From Mariniflexile sp. AS56 (GTDB lineage: Bacteria; Bacteroidota; Bacteroidia; Flavobacteriales; Flavobacteriaceae), in the NCBI RefSeq assembly GCF_030552475.1, contig NZ_JAUPED010000002.1, positions 1 through 64,000 of the forward strand: a stretch of DNA of 64,000 nucleotides, given 5' to 3'. Below the pieces are notes generated by a model. That model was given only the letters and a program-made list of their open reading frames with translations. It was not told the origin of the DNA and searched no databases. Each line of letters opens with the position of its first letter. Position 1 is the first letter of the stretch. A program made the position numbers and the translations under genes. Of the stretch, positions 25,452-34,391 are shown piece after piece.

Positions 25452-25872
25452 AATCTTTGGTTTTAATTATGATGCAAATTTCAGACACAATGGGAGTTTA
25501 AAAAATGATAAATATCATACCTATTTAAAAAAGAGATTTCTCATTTATAATTGAAGTAATATGAAGAGTAGGAGAAGTTAGTTTAATAAATTAGATTGAA
25601 AAATTAGCATGAGGCATACTATTATAAAGCTGTAAATTTGTTAGATAGATAGAAGGGGGAATATTAAAAGAAACGGTAAAGAGCCGATTAGTTTTGTTAA
25701 TAGGCTTATCATTTTAAGTGTTTTGTCCAATTATTTAATGTAATCGACTCATGACTTATGATGTAAAGAGATTATCATGCACAAATGGTGGTGTATGTTA
25801 CTGTAGTTGAAGTTATTAGTGACTCTGATCTCTATGTCTAATTTAATGGAGTAATTGAATAGATAATTGCGA
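25452..25872. other. 420-bp gene-free region
   Basis: This region lies upstream of the YceI gene and downstream of the YdjM-type gene, both on the minus strand. It holds the YceI promoter near its left end (25475-25517). No coding frame, hairpin terminator or repeat was recognised in the rest. Confidence 0.5.
25475..25517 (-). promoter_or_regulatory. YceI-porin promoter: CRP/FNR-type box plus -7-like element
   Basis: TGAT-AAAT-ATCA (25506-25517) lies exactly 23 bp from the minus-strand GAAATTTG (25475-25482), one base off TAnnTTTG. The distance to the ATG at 25451 fits a short leader. Confidence 0.55.
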
Positions 25873-26871
25873 TTAATTCCCCTTCACCCGTTGCCATAAA
25901 TGAAGCATCAGTTTTTTACCATCACGAGGTGTTTTTTCTTGTTCAATAAAATTGATTTCTCCGTTATTGTTAACATCAATTCTGTATTTAAAAACGAAAT
26001 CTTGCGATTGAGGTTCTAAGCTTAATAACCCAAAACGTAAGTCATTGTAGTATAACTCACCATCTGTTTTATTAATGGTGTACCAACCTTCTGAAATAGC
26101 AATCATTTGTTTTACTTTTTCATTTTTGACAAGATCGCCCAATAAGTCATGATTTTTGGGGTACGTTTCAAAGCGAATAGCTTGAGTGTCAAAAAACGAA
26201 TAGTTTCCTAATAAATAGGCATCTTCGGTTTCAATGTTTGCACTCCATAAAATGGTGTTTAATGGTGACGGTCTGGTGTCAATTTGTTTATATGCAATAT
26301 TTTTATTTTGTAATGCTGTTTCAAACTTTTGGAATGCAAACCATTTTAAAAGAAATGTGAGTGCTAAATATGCAGTGCTAATTGTGAGTCCGATATCATT
26401 ATAAAAGCGACGTTTTTTTGAGATTTTATTTTGAAACATCGTTAAAATCAAAAACACTAAAAAAGGCAAGGTATAAAGTGGGTCTATAACAAAGATGGTT
26501 TTAAACGCGAGTCTTAAATCTATAGGCCAAAAAAGTTGTGTGCCCCAAGTAGTGTGCGCATCTAAAATGGGGTGGGTTAGCAATGCCCAGAAAAATAGCC
26601 AAGACCAGTCTTTAAAATTTTTATAAGCTTCATACCGTGATACTAGCCACCCGAAAATTGGAGCGAAAAGTATTGAGAATAATATGGAATGGGTAAACCC
26701 GCGGTGCATGGATAAAGCAGAAACAGTATCTGTAAAATAAGAAGCAAAAACATCTAAATCTGGAATAGTACCAGCGATGGCGCCATATAACATGGCTTTA
26801 TTGCCTGTTTTTTTTCCTAAAACAGCTTCGCCAATGGCAGCTCCTAAAACAATTTGTGTGAGTGAATCCAT
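25873..26871 (-). CDS. YdjM-family membrane-bound metal-dependent hydrolase
   Basis: The 332-residue inner-membrane protein matches the YdjM/LexA-regulated hydrolase family. It starts MDSLTQIVLGAAIGEAV and has GTIPDLDVF, MHRGFTHSILF and LTHPILDAHTTWG, whose D and H residues are the likely metal ligands. About five helices are seen, followed by a soluble C-terminal region (residues 180-332). The frame is open to 26934, but the ATG at 26871 gives the normal N-terminus. It is also supported by a minus-strand -7 element TACTTTTG at 26881-26888, which would leave a very short leader. The substrate is unknown. Confidence 0.88.
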   Translation of the reverse strand: MDSLTQIVLGAAIGEAVLGKKTGNKAMLYGAIAGTIPDLDVFASYFTDTVSALSMHRGFTHSILFSILFAPIFGWLVSRYEAYKNFKDWSWLFFWALLTHPILDAHTTWGTQLFWPIDLRLAFKTIFVIDPLYTLPFLVFLILTMFQNKISKKRRFYNDIGLTISTAYLALTFLLKWFAFQKFETALQNKNIAYKQIDTRPSPLNTILWSANIETEDAYLLGNYSFFDTQAIRFETYPKNHDLLGDLVKNEKVKQMIAISEGWYTINKTDGELYYNDLRFGLLSLEPQSQDFVFKYRIDVNNNGEINFIEQEKTPRDGKKLMLHLWQRVKGN

Positions 26872-26880
26872 AATATGCTT

Positions 26881-26961
26881 CAAAAGTAAGGTATCGAAAG
26901 TGAATTTGCGCAGAGGAAGCCATTTTTGCAACACCAGTGCACTAAATAATTTATATATTTG
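26881..26961. promoter_or_regulatory. Divergent promoters of the YdjM-type gene and the 26968 gene
   Basis: On the minus strand TACTTTTG (26881-26888) lies about 10 bp before the YdjM-type start. On the plus strand TATATTTG (26954-26961) lies 6 bp before the ATG at 26968. Both are TAnnTTTG -7 elements with very short leaders. The positions decide the starts against the longer open frames. Confidence 0.5.
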
Positions 26962-26967
26962 TATGCA

Positions 26968-27363
26968 ATGAAAGTAATTACATCCATATCCATGTCCATA
27001 CTATTTATGTTTCAGGCAGCCATGCCAAACATAGACATGGGGTGTGAGTTTCAAAAAATTGCTGCAGTATATTCACATTATCTAGAACACAAAACATTTG
27101 ATGGCGACACGTTTCTAGATTTTGTTTTAGAAGATTACATTCTTGATGATGGAAGTGGGGCAGAGCACCATGAAAATTCCAACCATCACGAAACACCACT
27201 TCATAGTTCGCACCAATGTGGCCATGTTACTTTCTTTTTTTCTCAAGAAGCTCAATTCATTTTAGAAGCTTTTAATTATAAGGAAATTTTAAAATTTGAT
27301 TATTACAATACATCACTTTCTTCCACCTATTTAGATACTTTATTTCAACCGCCTCGGGTTTAA
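26968..27363 (+). CDS. Small exported His-containing protein at the head of the metal-efflux block
   Basis: The 131-residue product has an N-terminal signal sequence (MKVITSISMSILFMFQAAMP). A histidine-containing stretch (AEHHENSNHHETPLHSSHQCGH, about residues 72-92) could bind metal. The C-terminus ends FQPPRV, like other short proteins found before CzcA/CusA genes in flavobacteria. No named family was recognised. It lies 94 bp before the CzcA-TolC fusion gene, on the same strand. The -7 element at 26954-26961 supports the ATG at 26968 rather than an upstream TTG. A metal-binding accessory role is an inference. Confidence 0.7.
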   Translation: MKVITSISMSILFMFQAAMPNIDMGCEFQKIAAVYSHYLEHKTFDGDTFLDFVLEDYILDDGSGAEHHENSNHHETPLHSSHQCGHVTFFFSQEAQFILEAFNYKEILKFDYYNTSLSSTYLDTLFQPPRV

Positions 27364-27457
27364 AAATGCTCGTTTCTATAAAATAGAAGCTGTATATTTT
27401 ATGGTCTTACTATTCTAGAAGGCTAAATTATTTTACAAACATTTTTAAACAAATTAT

Positions 27458-30400
27458 ATGCTTAATAACATTATTAGGTACTCTGTAACGCACAAATTGG
27501 TTATAGGGCTACTCACTTTGGCTTTAATTATTACGGGCGTTTATTCGTTACGTCAGCTTCCTGTAGATGCTGTGCCCGATATTACCAATAACCAAGTACA
27601 GGTTATTACCAATTCACCCACATTAGCGGCGCAAGAGGTGGAGCGCCTCATTACTTTTCCTATTGAAATCACCATGGCAACCATTCCGAAAATAGAAGAA
27701 ATTCGTTCGTTTTCACGTTTTGGTTTATCTGTGGTTACTATTGTTTTTGAAGAAGATGTCGATGTTTATTGGGCACGTCAACAAGTGAACGAGCGTCTTG
27801 CAGATGCGCAATCTCAAATACCAGAAGGTATAGGGAAACCTGGAATCGCACCATTAACTACGGGGCTTGGAGAAATTTATCAATATGTGGTTACAACCAA
27901 GCCTGGTTATGAAGATCGTTATGACGCCATAGAATTGCGAACCATTCAAGATTGGGTTATTAAAAGACAACTTTTAGGCACAAAAGGGGTTGCAGATGTG
28001 AGTAGTTTTGGTGGTTATTTAAAACAATATGAAATCGCCATACGTCCGGAACGCTTAAACGCTATGAATGTTTCAATTTCTGAAATTTTTAAAGCTTTAG
28101 AAACGAACAATCAAAATACGGGTGGTGCCTACATCGAAAAAAATGATAAAGCTTTATTTATTAGAAGTGAGGGCTTTGTTGCTTCCATAGAGGACATTGA
28201 AAATATTCTTGTTAAACAAACTAGCGGAAGAAACCCCATTTTAATAAGCGATGTGGCAAAAGTACAAATAGGAACAGCGATTCGTTATGGTGCCACGACA
28301 CGTAATGGTGAAGGTGAAGTTGTTAGTGCTATTGTGATGATGCTAAAAGGCGCAAATTCAGCCCAAGTGATTACAGATGTTAAAGATAAAATTGAAACGA
28401 TTAGTAAAACATTACCAGAAGGTGTCGTTATTGAACCTTTTTTGGATAGAACGAAATTAGTAAATAATGCGATTGGAACCGTTACGACAAACTTGGTGGA
28501 AGGGGCACTAATTGTTATTTTTATTTTACTATTACTATTAGGTAATTGGAGGGCAGGATTAATTACGGCTTCTGTAATTCCATTAGCCTTATTGTTTGCA
28601 TTTTCTATGATGCATATTTTTGGGGTTTCAGCCAATTTAATGAGTTTGGGTGCAATTGATTTCGGACTTATAGTTGATGGTGCTGTTATTATAGTAGAAG
28701 CGACTTTATTCCATTTAGGTGCATTAAAATTAAAGAGGAGGCTTACACAAGAAGAAATGGATGAAGAAGTCTATCAATCTGCCAGCAAAATTAGAAACTC
28801 GGCAGCCTTTGGAGAAATTATCATCCTTATTGTGTATTTACCTATATTGGCTTTGGTGGGAACAGAAGGAAAAATGTTCGGACCTATGGCTCAAACAGTT
28901 AGTTTCGCCATTTTGGGTGCTTTTATACTGTCCCTAACCTATATTCCTATGATGTCTGCGCTTGTTTTAAGTAAAAATACCAATCATAAAAAGAATATTT
29001 CCGATAGGATAATGCATTTCTTCTATAAAATTTATGAACCTATTTTGAAAAGAGCCATGCAAGCACGTATGCTCGTTGTTTCAGTAACCATTCTATTATT
29101 TGTGTTGGCTTTTATGGTGTTTACAAAATTAGGAGGTGAGTTTATTCCAACACTAGAAGAAGGTGATTTTGCAGTTGAAACACGGGTGATGACGGGAAGT
29201 TCACTTTCCAATACCATTAAGGCTACAACCAAAGCAGAAAAAATACTTTTAGATAACTTTCCGGAAGTGGAACAAGTCGTTTCCAAAATTGGTTCTGGTG
29301 AAATACCTACAGACCCGATGCCTGTGGAAGCGGCCGATTTAATGATTATTCTCAAAGATAAATCGGAATGGGTTTCGGCTTCCAACAGAGAAGAATTAGC
29401 AAATAAAATGGCTGAGGCTTTAGAGGTGATTCCGGGTGTAACTTTTGGTTTTCAACAACCTATTCAGATGCGTTTTAATGAACTGATGACGGGTGTGCGC
29501 CAAGATGTAGCCGTAAAAATTTATGGTGAAGATTTAGAACAACTATCCAAGTACGCCAATCAAATTGGACAAATTGCAGGAACTGTTGATGGTGCTGTAG
29601 ATGTTTATGTGGAGGAAGTGACCGGTATTCCCCAAATTGTAATTGATTATAACCGAGCACAATTAGCAAAATATGGTTTGGATATTCAATCTGTAAACAC
29701 CACCATTCAAGCTGCTTTTGCTGGGGCATCTTCGGGGTTGGTTTATGAAGGAGAAAAACAATTTGATTTGGTAGTGCGTTTGGAAGGAGACCATAGAACC
29801 AGTCTTTCAGATGTTCAAAATCTATATATTAATGGTGTGAATGGGCAGCAAATACCATTGCAGCAAGTAGCTAAAGTTTCCATCATAGATGGCCCCTATC
29901 AAATACAACGCGATGATACTCAAAGACGTATTATTACAGCGTTTAATGTGCGTAATCGGGATGTGGAAAGTGTCGTGGAAGAAATAAGCCAAAAAATTGA
30001 CAGTCAAGTAAATTTAGCACCCGGTTATAGCATTAGTTACGGTGGGCAATTTGAAAATTTGGTAGAAGCTAGGCAGCGTTTATCCATTGCGGTGCCTATG
30101 GCATTGTTGCTTATTTTCATTTTACTGTATTTCACTTTTGGATCTATAAAGCAAGGTGTTTTAATATTTACAGCCATACCATTATCTGCTATTGGAGGTG
30201 TGTTTGCGCTTTGGCTTCGCGATTTACCTTTTAGTATTTCTGCGGGTGTTGGTTTTATTGCACTTTTTGGAGTCGCCGTATTAAATGGAATTGTGTTAAT
30301 TGCAGAATTCAACCGACTAAAAAAAGAAGGCGTTTCAGATGTTTTTGAACGTATTTACCAAGGTACTAAGACTCGTTTGCGCCCTGTAATAATGACCGCT

Positions 30401-31843
30401 GCGGTAGCTTCTTTAGGGTTCTTACCTATGGCAATTTCTCAAACCTCCGGGGCAGAAGTACAACGTCCTTTAGCAACTGTTGTTATTGGAGGTTTAATTA
30501 CCGCTACTTTTTTAACGCTTATAGTCTTGCCTATTATTTATTATTATTCAGAAAAAAACATGAAAATGAAAGGGAATAAAATGGGTTTACCTGTGTTTTT
30601 AATCTTTTTCGGATCTGTTTTCGCTGTAAACGCACAAACGGCACCAAAGGTAAAAGTATTCAATAATCTAGAAACTGTTGTAGAGACGGCGTTGAGGAAT
30701 AACCCCAATATCGAAATATCAAAATTACAAACAGACCAAGAACGGGCTTTAAAAGGAGCGAGTTTTAATCTTCCTAAAACAGATTTTGGTTTAGAATATG
30801 GTCAAACCAACAGCGCTGTAACTGATGATACCCGGTTTAGTGTGAATCAAACTTTTGCATTTCCAACAGTATATAGCAACCAAAATAAGCTTTCAAAGGC
30901 GAAAATCGCATCTACGGAATGGAATCAAAAAGTTGTAGAAAATGAGTTGGAAGCACAGGTAAAGTCGGTTTATTATGGGCTTTGGTATCTTAAAAGCAAA
31001 GAACGTGTGTTAGTGCAGCAAGATAGTATTTATCAAAAATTTCAGTATGCGGCAAATCTTCGTTTTAAAACTGGTGAAAGCAATGCCTTGGAAAAAGCAA
31101 CAGCCACGGCAGAATTAGCCGATATTGAAATTGCAATGCAAAACAATAGGTCTAGTATAAAGGGGTATCAACTACAGTTGCAAAACCTTCTGAATTCTGA
31201 TAGTTTGGTAGATATTTATGTGGGTGATTTAGAAGTGAAAACCGTTATGTTTTCAGAAACATCTGTAGATAGTTCAGCTGTTTCAAATAACCCATTAGTG
31301 TACTTCTATAAATCAAAATTAGACATTTCAAATAAGGAACGTTCCGTGGAAACGGCAAAAATGTTACCCGATATAACTTTAGGGTATTTCAATCAATCTT
31401 TTATTGGGAATGGGGTAACTGCAAGTGGAACCCCAACCGTATTCGATTCTGGCGATCGTTTTACGGGTGTGCAATTAGGGTTAAGTATACCTTTATTTTT
31501 TAAGTCGCATACATCAAAAATAAAAGCGGCAAAAATTCATGAAAAGGAAATAGAAGCACAATTAGAAGCGGTTACTAAGTATACGCAATCGCAATTTCAA
31601 ACGGCTATGGAATCCTTAAGAAAGGATAAAGAAAATTTAGATTTTTATAGTTTGAACGCCTTACCCCAATCAGACTTATTATTAAAAAGTTCGCAACGTG
31701 GTTTCCAAGAGGGAGAGATTCAATACGTTGAATATGTGCAAGGCATTAATAGAGCTTTAGCCATACAAATTAAATATTTAGATTATATCAATCAATATAA
31801 TCAAACCCTTATAACCATTGAAAAACTGACATCAAATAATTAA
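27458..31843 (+). CDS. CzcA-type heavy-metal RND pump fused to a TolC-family outer-membrane channel
   Basis: The 1461-residue protein is an HME-RND transporter (about residues 1-1034) followed by a TolC/OEP domain (about 1042-1461). The helix-4 signature DFGLIVDGAVIIVE is the divalent-cation (Zn/Co/Cd/Ni) type. At the junction, MKMKGNK, a hydrophobic stretch and NAQT look like a complete signal peptide. Processing there could release a separate TolC moiety. The pump drives periplasm-to-outside metal export using the proton gradient, with the adaptor encoded 4 bp downstream. Fused pumps of this kind occur in Bacteroidota. Confidence 0.93.
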   Translation: MLNNIIRYSVTHKLVIGLLTLALIITGVYSLRQLPVDAVPDITNNQVQVITNSPTLAAQEVERLITFPIEITMATIPKIEEIRSFSRFGLSVVTIVFEEDVDVYWARQQVNERLADAQSQIPEGIGKPGIAPLTTGLGEIYQYVVTTKPGYEDRYDAIELRTIQDWVIKRQLLGTKGVADVSSFGGYLKQYEIAIRPERLNAMNVSISEIFKALETNNQNTGGAYIEKNDKALFIRSEGFVASIEDIENILVKQTSGRNPILISDVAKVQIGTAIRYGATTRNGEGEVVSAIVMMLKGANSAQVITDVKDKIETISKTLPEGVVIEPFLDRTKLVNNAIGTVTTNLVEGALIVIFILLLLLGNWRAGLITASVIPLALLFAFSMMHIFGVSANLMSLGAIDFGLIVDGAVIIVEATLFHLGALKLKRRLTQEEMDEEVYQSASKIRNSAAFGEIIILIVYLPILALVGTEGKMFGPMAQTVSFAILGAFILSLTYIPMMSALVLSKNTNHKKNISDRIMHFFYKIYEPILKRAMQARMLVVSVTILLFVLAFMVFTKLGGEFIPTLEEGDFAVETRVMTGSSLSNTIKATTKAEKILLDNFPEVEQVVSKIGSGEIPTDPMPVEAADLMIILKDKSEWVSASNREELANKMAEALEVIPGVTFGFQQPIQMRFNELMTGVRQDVAVKIYGEDLEQLSKYANQIGQIAGTVDGAVDVYVEEVTGIPQIVIDYNRAQLAKYGLDIQSVNTTIQAAFAGASSGLVYEGEKQFDLVVRLEGDHRTSLSDVQNLYINGVNGQQIPLQQVAKVSIIDGPYQIQRDDTQRRIITAFNVRNRDVESVVEEISQKIDSQVNLAPGYSISYGGQFENLVEARQRLSIAVPMALLLIFILLYFTFGSIKQGVLIFTAIPLSAIGGVFALWLRDLPFSISAGVGFIALFGVAVLNGIVLIAEFNRLKKEGVSDVFERIYQGTKTRLRPVIMTAAVASLGFLPMAISQTSGAEVQRPLATVVIGGLITATFLTLIVLPIIYYYSEKNMKMKGNKMGLPVFLIFFGSVFAVNAQTAPKVKVFNNLETVVETALRNNPNIEISKLQTDQERALKGASFNLPKTDFGLEYGQTNSAVTDDTRFSVNQTFAFPTVYSNQNKLSKAKIASTEWNQKVVENELEAQVKSVYYGLWYLKSKERVLVQQDSIYQKFQYAANLRFKTGESNALEKATATAELADIEIAMQNNRSSIKGYQLQLQNLLNSDSLVDIYVGDLEVKTVMFSETSVDSSAVSNNPLVYFYKSKLDISNKERSVETAKMLPDITLGYFNQSFIGNGVTASGTPTVFDSGDRFTGVQLGLSIPLFFKSHTSKIKAAKIHEKEIEAQLEAVTKYTQSQFQTAMESLRKDKENLDFYSLNALPQSDLLLKSSQRGFQEGEIQYVEYVQGINRALAIQIKYLDYINQYNQTLITIEKLTSNN

Positions 31844-31847
31844 AAAG

Positions 31848-33038
31848 ATGAAAAATATACTATATAAATTAGTGCTATTAACGACGCTCGTTTTAGCAAC
31901 AGGCTGCAAAGATAAACAGGCTAACAAGGCGGAAGATATGCATGAAGCTGAACATGAAAACGTGGTAGAGTTTACCGAGGCACAATTTGCACAAACAGAT
32001 ATACGTGTTGGTAAAATTGAAAAGCGTAACATTGGCCATGAAATTACTGTAAATGGGATGATAGATGTGCCGCCACAGGGTAATATTTCGGTAACAGTGC
32101 CGTACGGAGGGTTTTTAAAACAAACAACAATGCTTCCTGGAACCAAACTGAAAAAAGGACAAGTGATTGCCACCGTTGAAAATCCTGAATTTATTGAATT
32201 TCAAAGAGATTATTTGGAAGCATTAGCGCACAATGAGTATCTTAAATCAGATTTTGAAAGACAAGAAACGCTGAATAAAGAAGAAGTGACTTCGACTAAA
32301 GTATTCCAAAAAGCAAAAAGTAGTTATTTAACAAATAAGGCCAATATTCAAGCTTTGGAAAGTAAATTACGGTTGATTGGTATTAACCCTTCAAGCGTGA
32401 AAAACGGTAAGATATCTTCCGTTGTTAGTATACATTCGTCCATAAATGGCATTGTGCGGGAAGTGTATATCAATACAGGGAAATATTTCACTCCACAAGA
32501 TGTGTTAATGGATATTACAGATGCATCTGATTTGCATGTAGAATTGAAAGTCTATGAAAATGATATTCCGCTTATTCGGATAGGACAACGCATCCGTTTT
32601 AGACTCGCAAACGCTCCCGATGCGTGGATGGAAGCAGAAGTGTTTTTAGTGGGAAATAATGTGCGTACAGATAGGTCTATTACCATTCATGGGCATTTAA
32701 AAGAAGAAAATGAGGCCTTGCTACCAGGTATGTTTATAAATGCCAATATTGAAGTGGAGACTTTGGAACTATATGCAGTTCCAGAAGAAGCTGTTGTGAG
32801 GTTTGAAGGGAAACATTATATTTTTAAATCTGAAGGAAAAAGTAAAGAGGATGACCAGATGATGCATCACTTTGAAATGCTTGAAGTGATTAAAGGAAAC
32901 GAAGAAGAAGGTTTTGTAGCTGTTTCTTTAGTAGATAAAACTCAAGATATTTCAAAATTAGATATTGTTTTAAAAGAAGCCTTTACAGTATTAGCGAAAG
33001 CAAAAAACAGTGAAGAAGAAGGTGGTCACGGACATTAA
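31848..33038 (+). CDS. RND efflux periplasmic adaptor (CzcB/CusB-like lipoprotein)
   Basis: The 396-residue adaptor begins with a lipoprotein signal (LVLATGC, Cys about 20). A short His/Glu-rich stretch (EDMHEAEHENVVEF), barrel-sandwich, alpha-hairpin and beta-barrel domains follow, with typical VTVPYGGFLKQT, LPGTKLKKGQVIATVENPEF and LLPGMFINANIEVE segments. It joins the inner-membrane pump to the outer-membrane channel. It lies 4 bp after the CzcA-TolC gene and 9 bp before a Fur-family gene, so one operon is likely. The C-terminus ends in GGHGH. Confidence 0.92.
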   Translation: MKNILYKLVLLTTLVLATGCKDKQANKAEDMHEAEHENVVEFTEAQFAQTDIRVGKIEKRNIGHEITVNGMIDVPPQGNISVTVPYGGFLKQTTMLPGTKLKKGQVIATVENPEFIEFQRDYLEALAHNEYLKSDFERQETLNKEEVTSTKVFQKAKSSYLTNKANIQALESKLRLIGINPSSVKNGKISSVVSIHSSINGIVREVYINTGKYFTPQDVLMDITDASDLHVELKVYENDIPLIRIGQRIRFRLANAPDAWMEAEVFLVGNNVRTDRSITIHGHLKEENEALLPGMFINANIEVETLELYAVPEEAVVRFEGKHYIFKSEGKSKEDDQMMHHFEMLEVIKGNEEEGFVAVSLVDKTQDISKLDIVLKEAFTVLAKAKNSEEEGGHGH

Positions 33039-33047
33039 AAATGGAAT

Positions 33048-33464
33048 ATGGATAACATAGAAAAATTATTTGCATCAAAAAACATTCGTGTTACGGCTAT
33101 GCGTTTGCTTATTTATAAATTTCTAGCAGAGAAACAAATTGCGGTTACATTAAGTGATATTGAAAACGCTTTTGATAAAGCGGATAGAACAACCTTGTAT
33201 CGAACTATTAAAACGTTCGAAGAGAAAGTTATTGTGCATCAAATAGATGATGGTACAGGAATTACTAAATATGCTTTATGTGAAAAAGGTTGTAATTGTG
33301 ACATTGAGACAGACTTACACCTCCATTTTCATTGTAATAATTGTAATGAAACCATTTGTTTAACAGATCATAAAATACCTCAAATTAAAGTGCCAGAGGG
33401 TTTTGTCTCAGAAAATGTGAATTTGGTTGTTAAAGGTATCTGCGATAAATGTAGCGGGTATTAA
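33048..33464 (+). CDS. Fur-family metalloregulator (Zur-like)
   Basis: The 138-residue protein has a winged helix (about 1-80; RVTAMRLLIYKFLAEK, DRTTLYRTIKTFEE) and a dimerisation domain with metal ligands: HLHFHCNNCNETICL and a C-terminal CDKC. The two CxxC pairs make the structural zinc site. It is the last gene of the divalent-efflux operon and 57 bp before merTP. Control of zinc or related metal genes is likely; the exact metal cannot be read from sequence. Confidence 0.88.
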   Translation: MDNIEKLFASKNIRVTAMRLLIYKFLAEKQIAVTLSDIENAFDKADRTTLYRTIKTFEEKVIVHQIDDGTGITKYALCEKGCNCDIETDLHLHFHCNNCNETICLTDHKIPQIKVPEGFVSENVNLVVKGICDKCSGY

Positions 33465-33521
33465 TGCACTTCCATTGCATGGTATTTTAGAGCATCTTTG
33501 TATGCATAAAATAAAATACTA

Positions 33522-34130
33522 ATGAATATTAAATTAATAGCTACGGGTGTAATCACAGCAATTACAGCATCACTGTGTTGCGTTACACCCGTTTTAGCAC
33601 TCATAGCTGGAACTACTGGTATTGCTTCTACTTTTTCTTGGATAGAACCGTTTAGACCCTATCTTATGGGGTTAACTGTTCTGATTCTTGGTTATGCCTG
33701 GTATCAAAAATTAAAATTTGTAGAAAGCGTGGATTGTGCTTGTGAAACGGATGAAAAACCAAAATTCATACAGTCGAAAACCTTTTTAGCTATTGTAACG
33801 GTATTTGCCGTTGTAATGCTGGCTTTCCCATATTATTCAGGTTTTTTTTATCCCACAAATGAAAAGGAAAAAGTAGTAGTCAATACATCGGATTTAACAA
33901 CAACCGAATTTAAAATTAGTGGAATGACTTGCGCAAGTTGTGAAGCACACGTAAATCATGCCGTAAATACTATAAATGGAGTTGTTCAATCCAAAACATC
34001 TTATCAAAATGGAAATGCCATCATTGCATTTGATAAAACACAAACAAATGAAGCAGCCATAGAGAAAGCCATTAATTCAACTGGTTATTCAGTAACAACT
34101 AAAAAAGAGCACGAATGGAAATTCAATTAA
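33522..34130 (+). CDS. merTP: MerTP: mercuric-type transport protein fused to a periplasmic HMA domain
   Basis: The 202-residue protein has a MerT-like part with a vicinal pair in SLCCVTPVLAL (C20, C21) and about three helices. It continues into a MerP-like heavy-metal-associated domain with GMTCASCEAHV (about residues 130-200). An additional pair CACE sits in the loop after the second helix. MerT/MerP proteins import Hg(II) for reduction by MerA, but no merA is visible. In flavobacteria this gene often stands beside zinc/cadmium genes, so its true substrate is open. The next gene overlaps it by 16 bp. Confidence 0.88.
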   Translation: MNIKLIATGVITAITASLCCVTPVLALIAGTTGIASTFSWIEPFRPYLMGLTVLILGYAWYQKLKFVESVDCACETDEKPKFIQSKTFLAIVTVFAVVMLAFPYYSGFFYPTNEKEKVVVNTSDLTTTEFKISGMTCASCEAHVNHAVNTINGVVQSKTSYQNGNAIIAFDKTQTNEAAIEKAINSTGYSVTTKKEHEWKFN

Positions 34131-34321
34131 AATCAGAAATTACCTGTCCAAATTGCAACTATAAAAAAGTAGAGGAGATGCCAACAAATGCTTGTCAGTT
34201 TTTTTATGAATGTGATAATTGCCAAACGGTGCTTAAACCAAAAGAAGGAGACTGTTGTGTTTATTGCTCATATGGGTCTGTGGCATGTCCTCCAATTCAA
34301 GAAAATAAGGGTTGTTGCTAA
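34115..34321 (+). CDS. Small GDCC-motif cysteine-rich protein
   Basis: The 68-residue protein has twelve cysteines. An N-terminal CPNCNYKK and CDNCQ form a zinc-ribbon-like pair, followed by the family motif GDCCVYCSYGSVACPPIQ and a C-terminal GCC. It belongs to the small 'GDCCVxCSYGxxxCPPxQ' proteins found next to merTP; the function is unknown, metal binding is likely. Its start lies inside merTP (16-bp overlap), so the two are translationally coupled. Confidence 0.85.
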   Translation: MEIQLKSEITCPNCNYKKVEEMPTNACQFFYECDNCQTVLKPKEGDCCVYCSYGSVACPPIQENKGCC

Positions 34322-34391
34322 CAGATTGAGACTATTAAGTTTTCTATTCTTTGTATTATAAAATCGTTTTTAGAACCAATCATTTTTAATT

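Noticed and set aside
25741-25785. TGACTTATGATG and nearby TTATCATG as a possible box
   Set aside because: Half-sites do not have the TGA-N6-TCA spacing.
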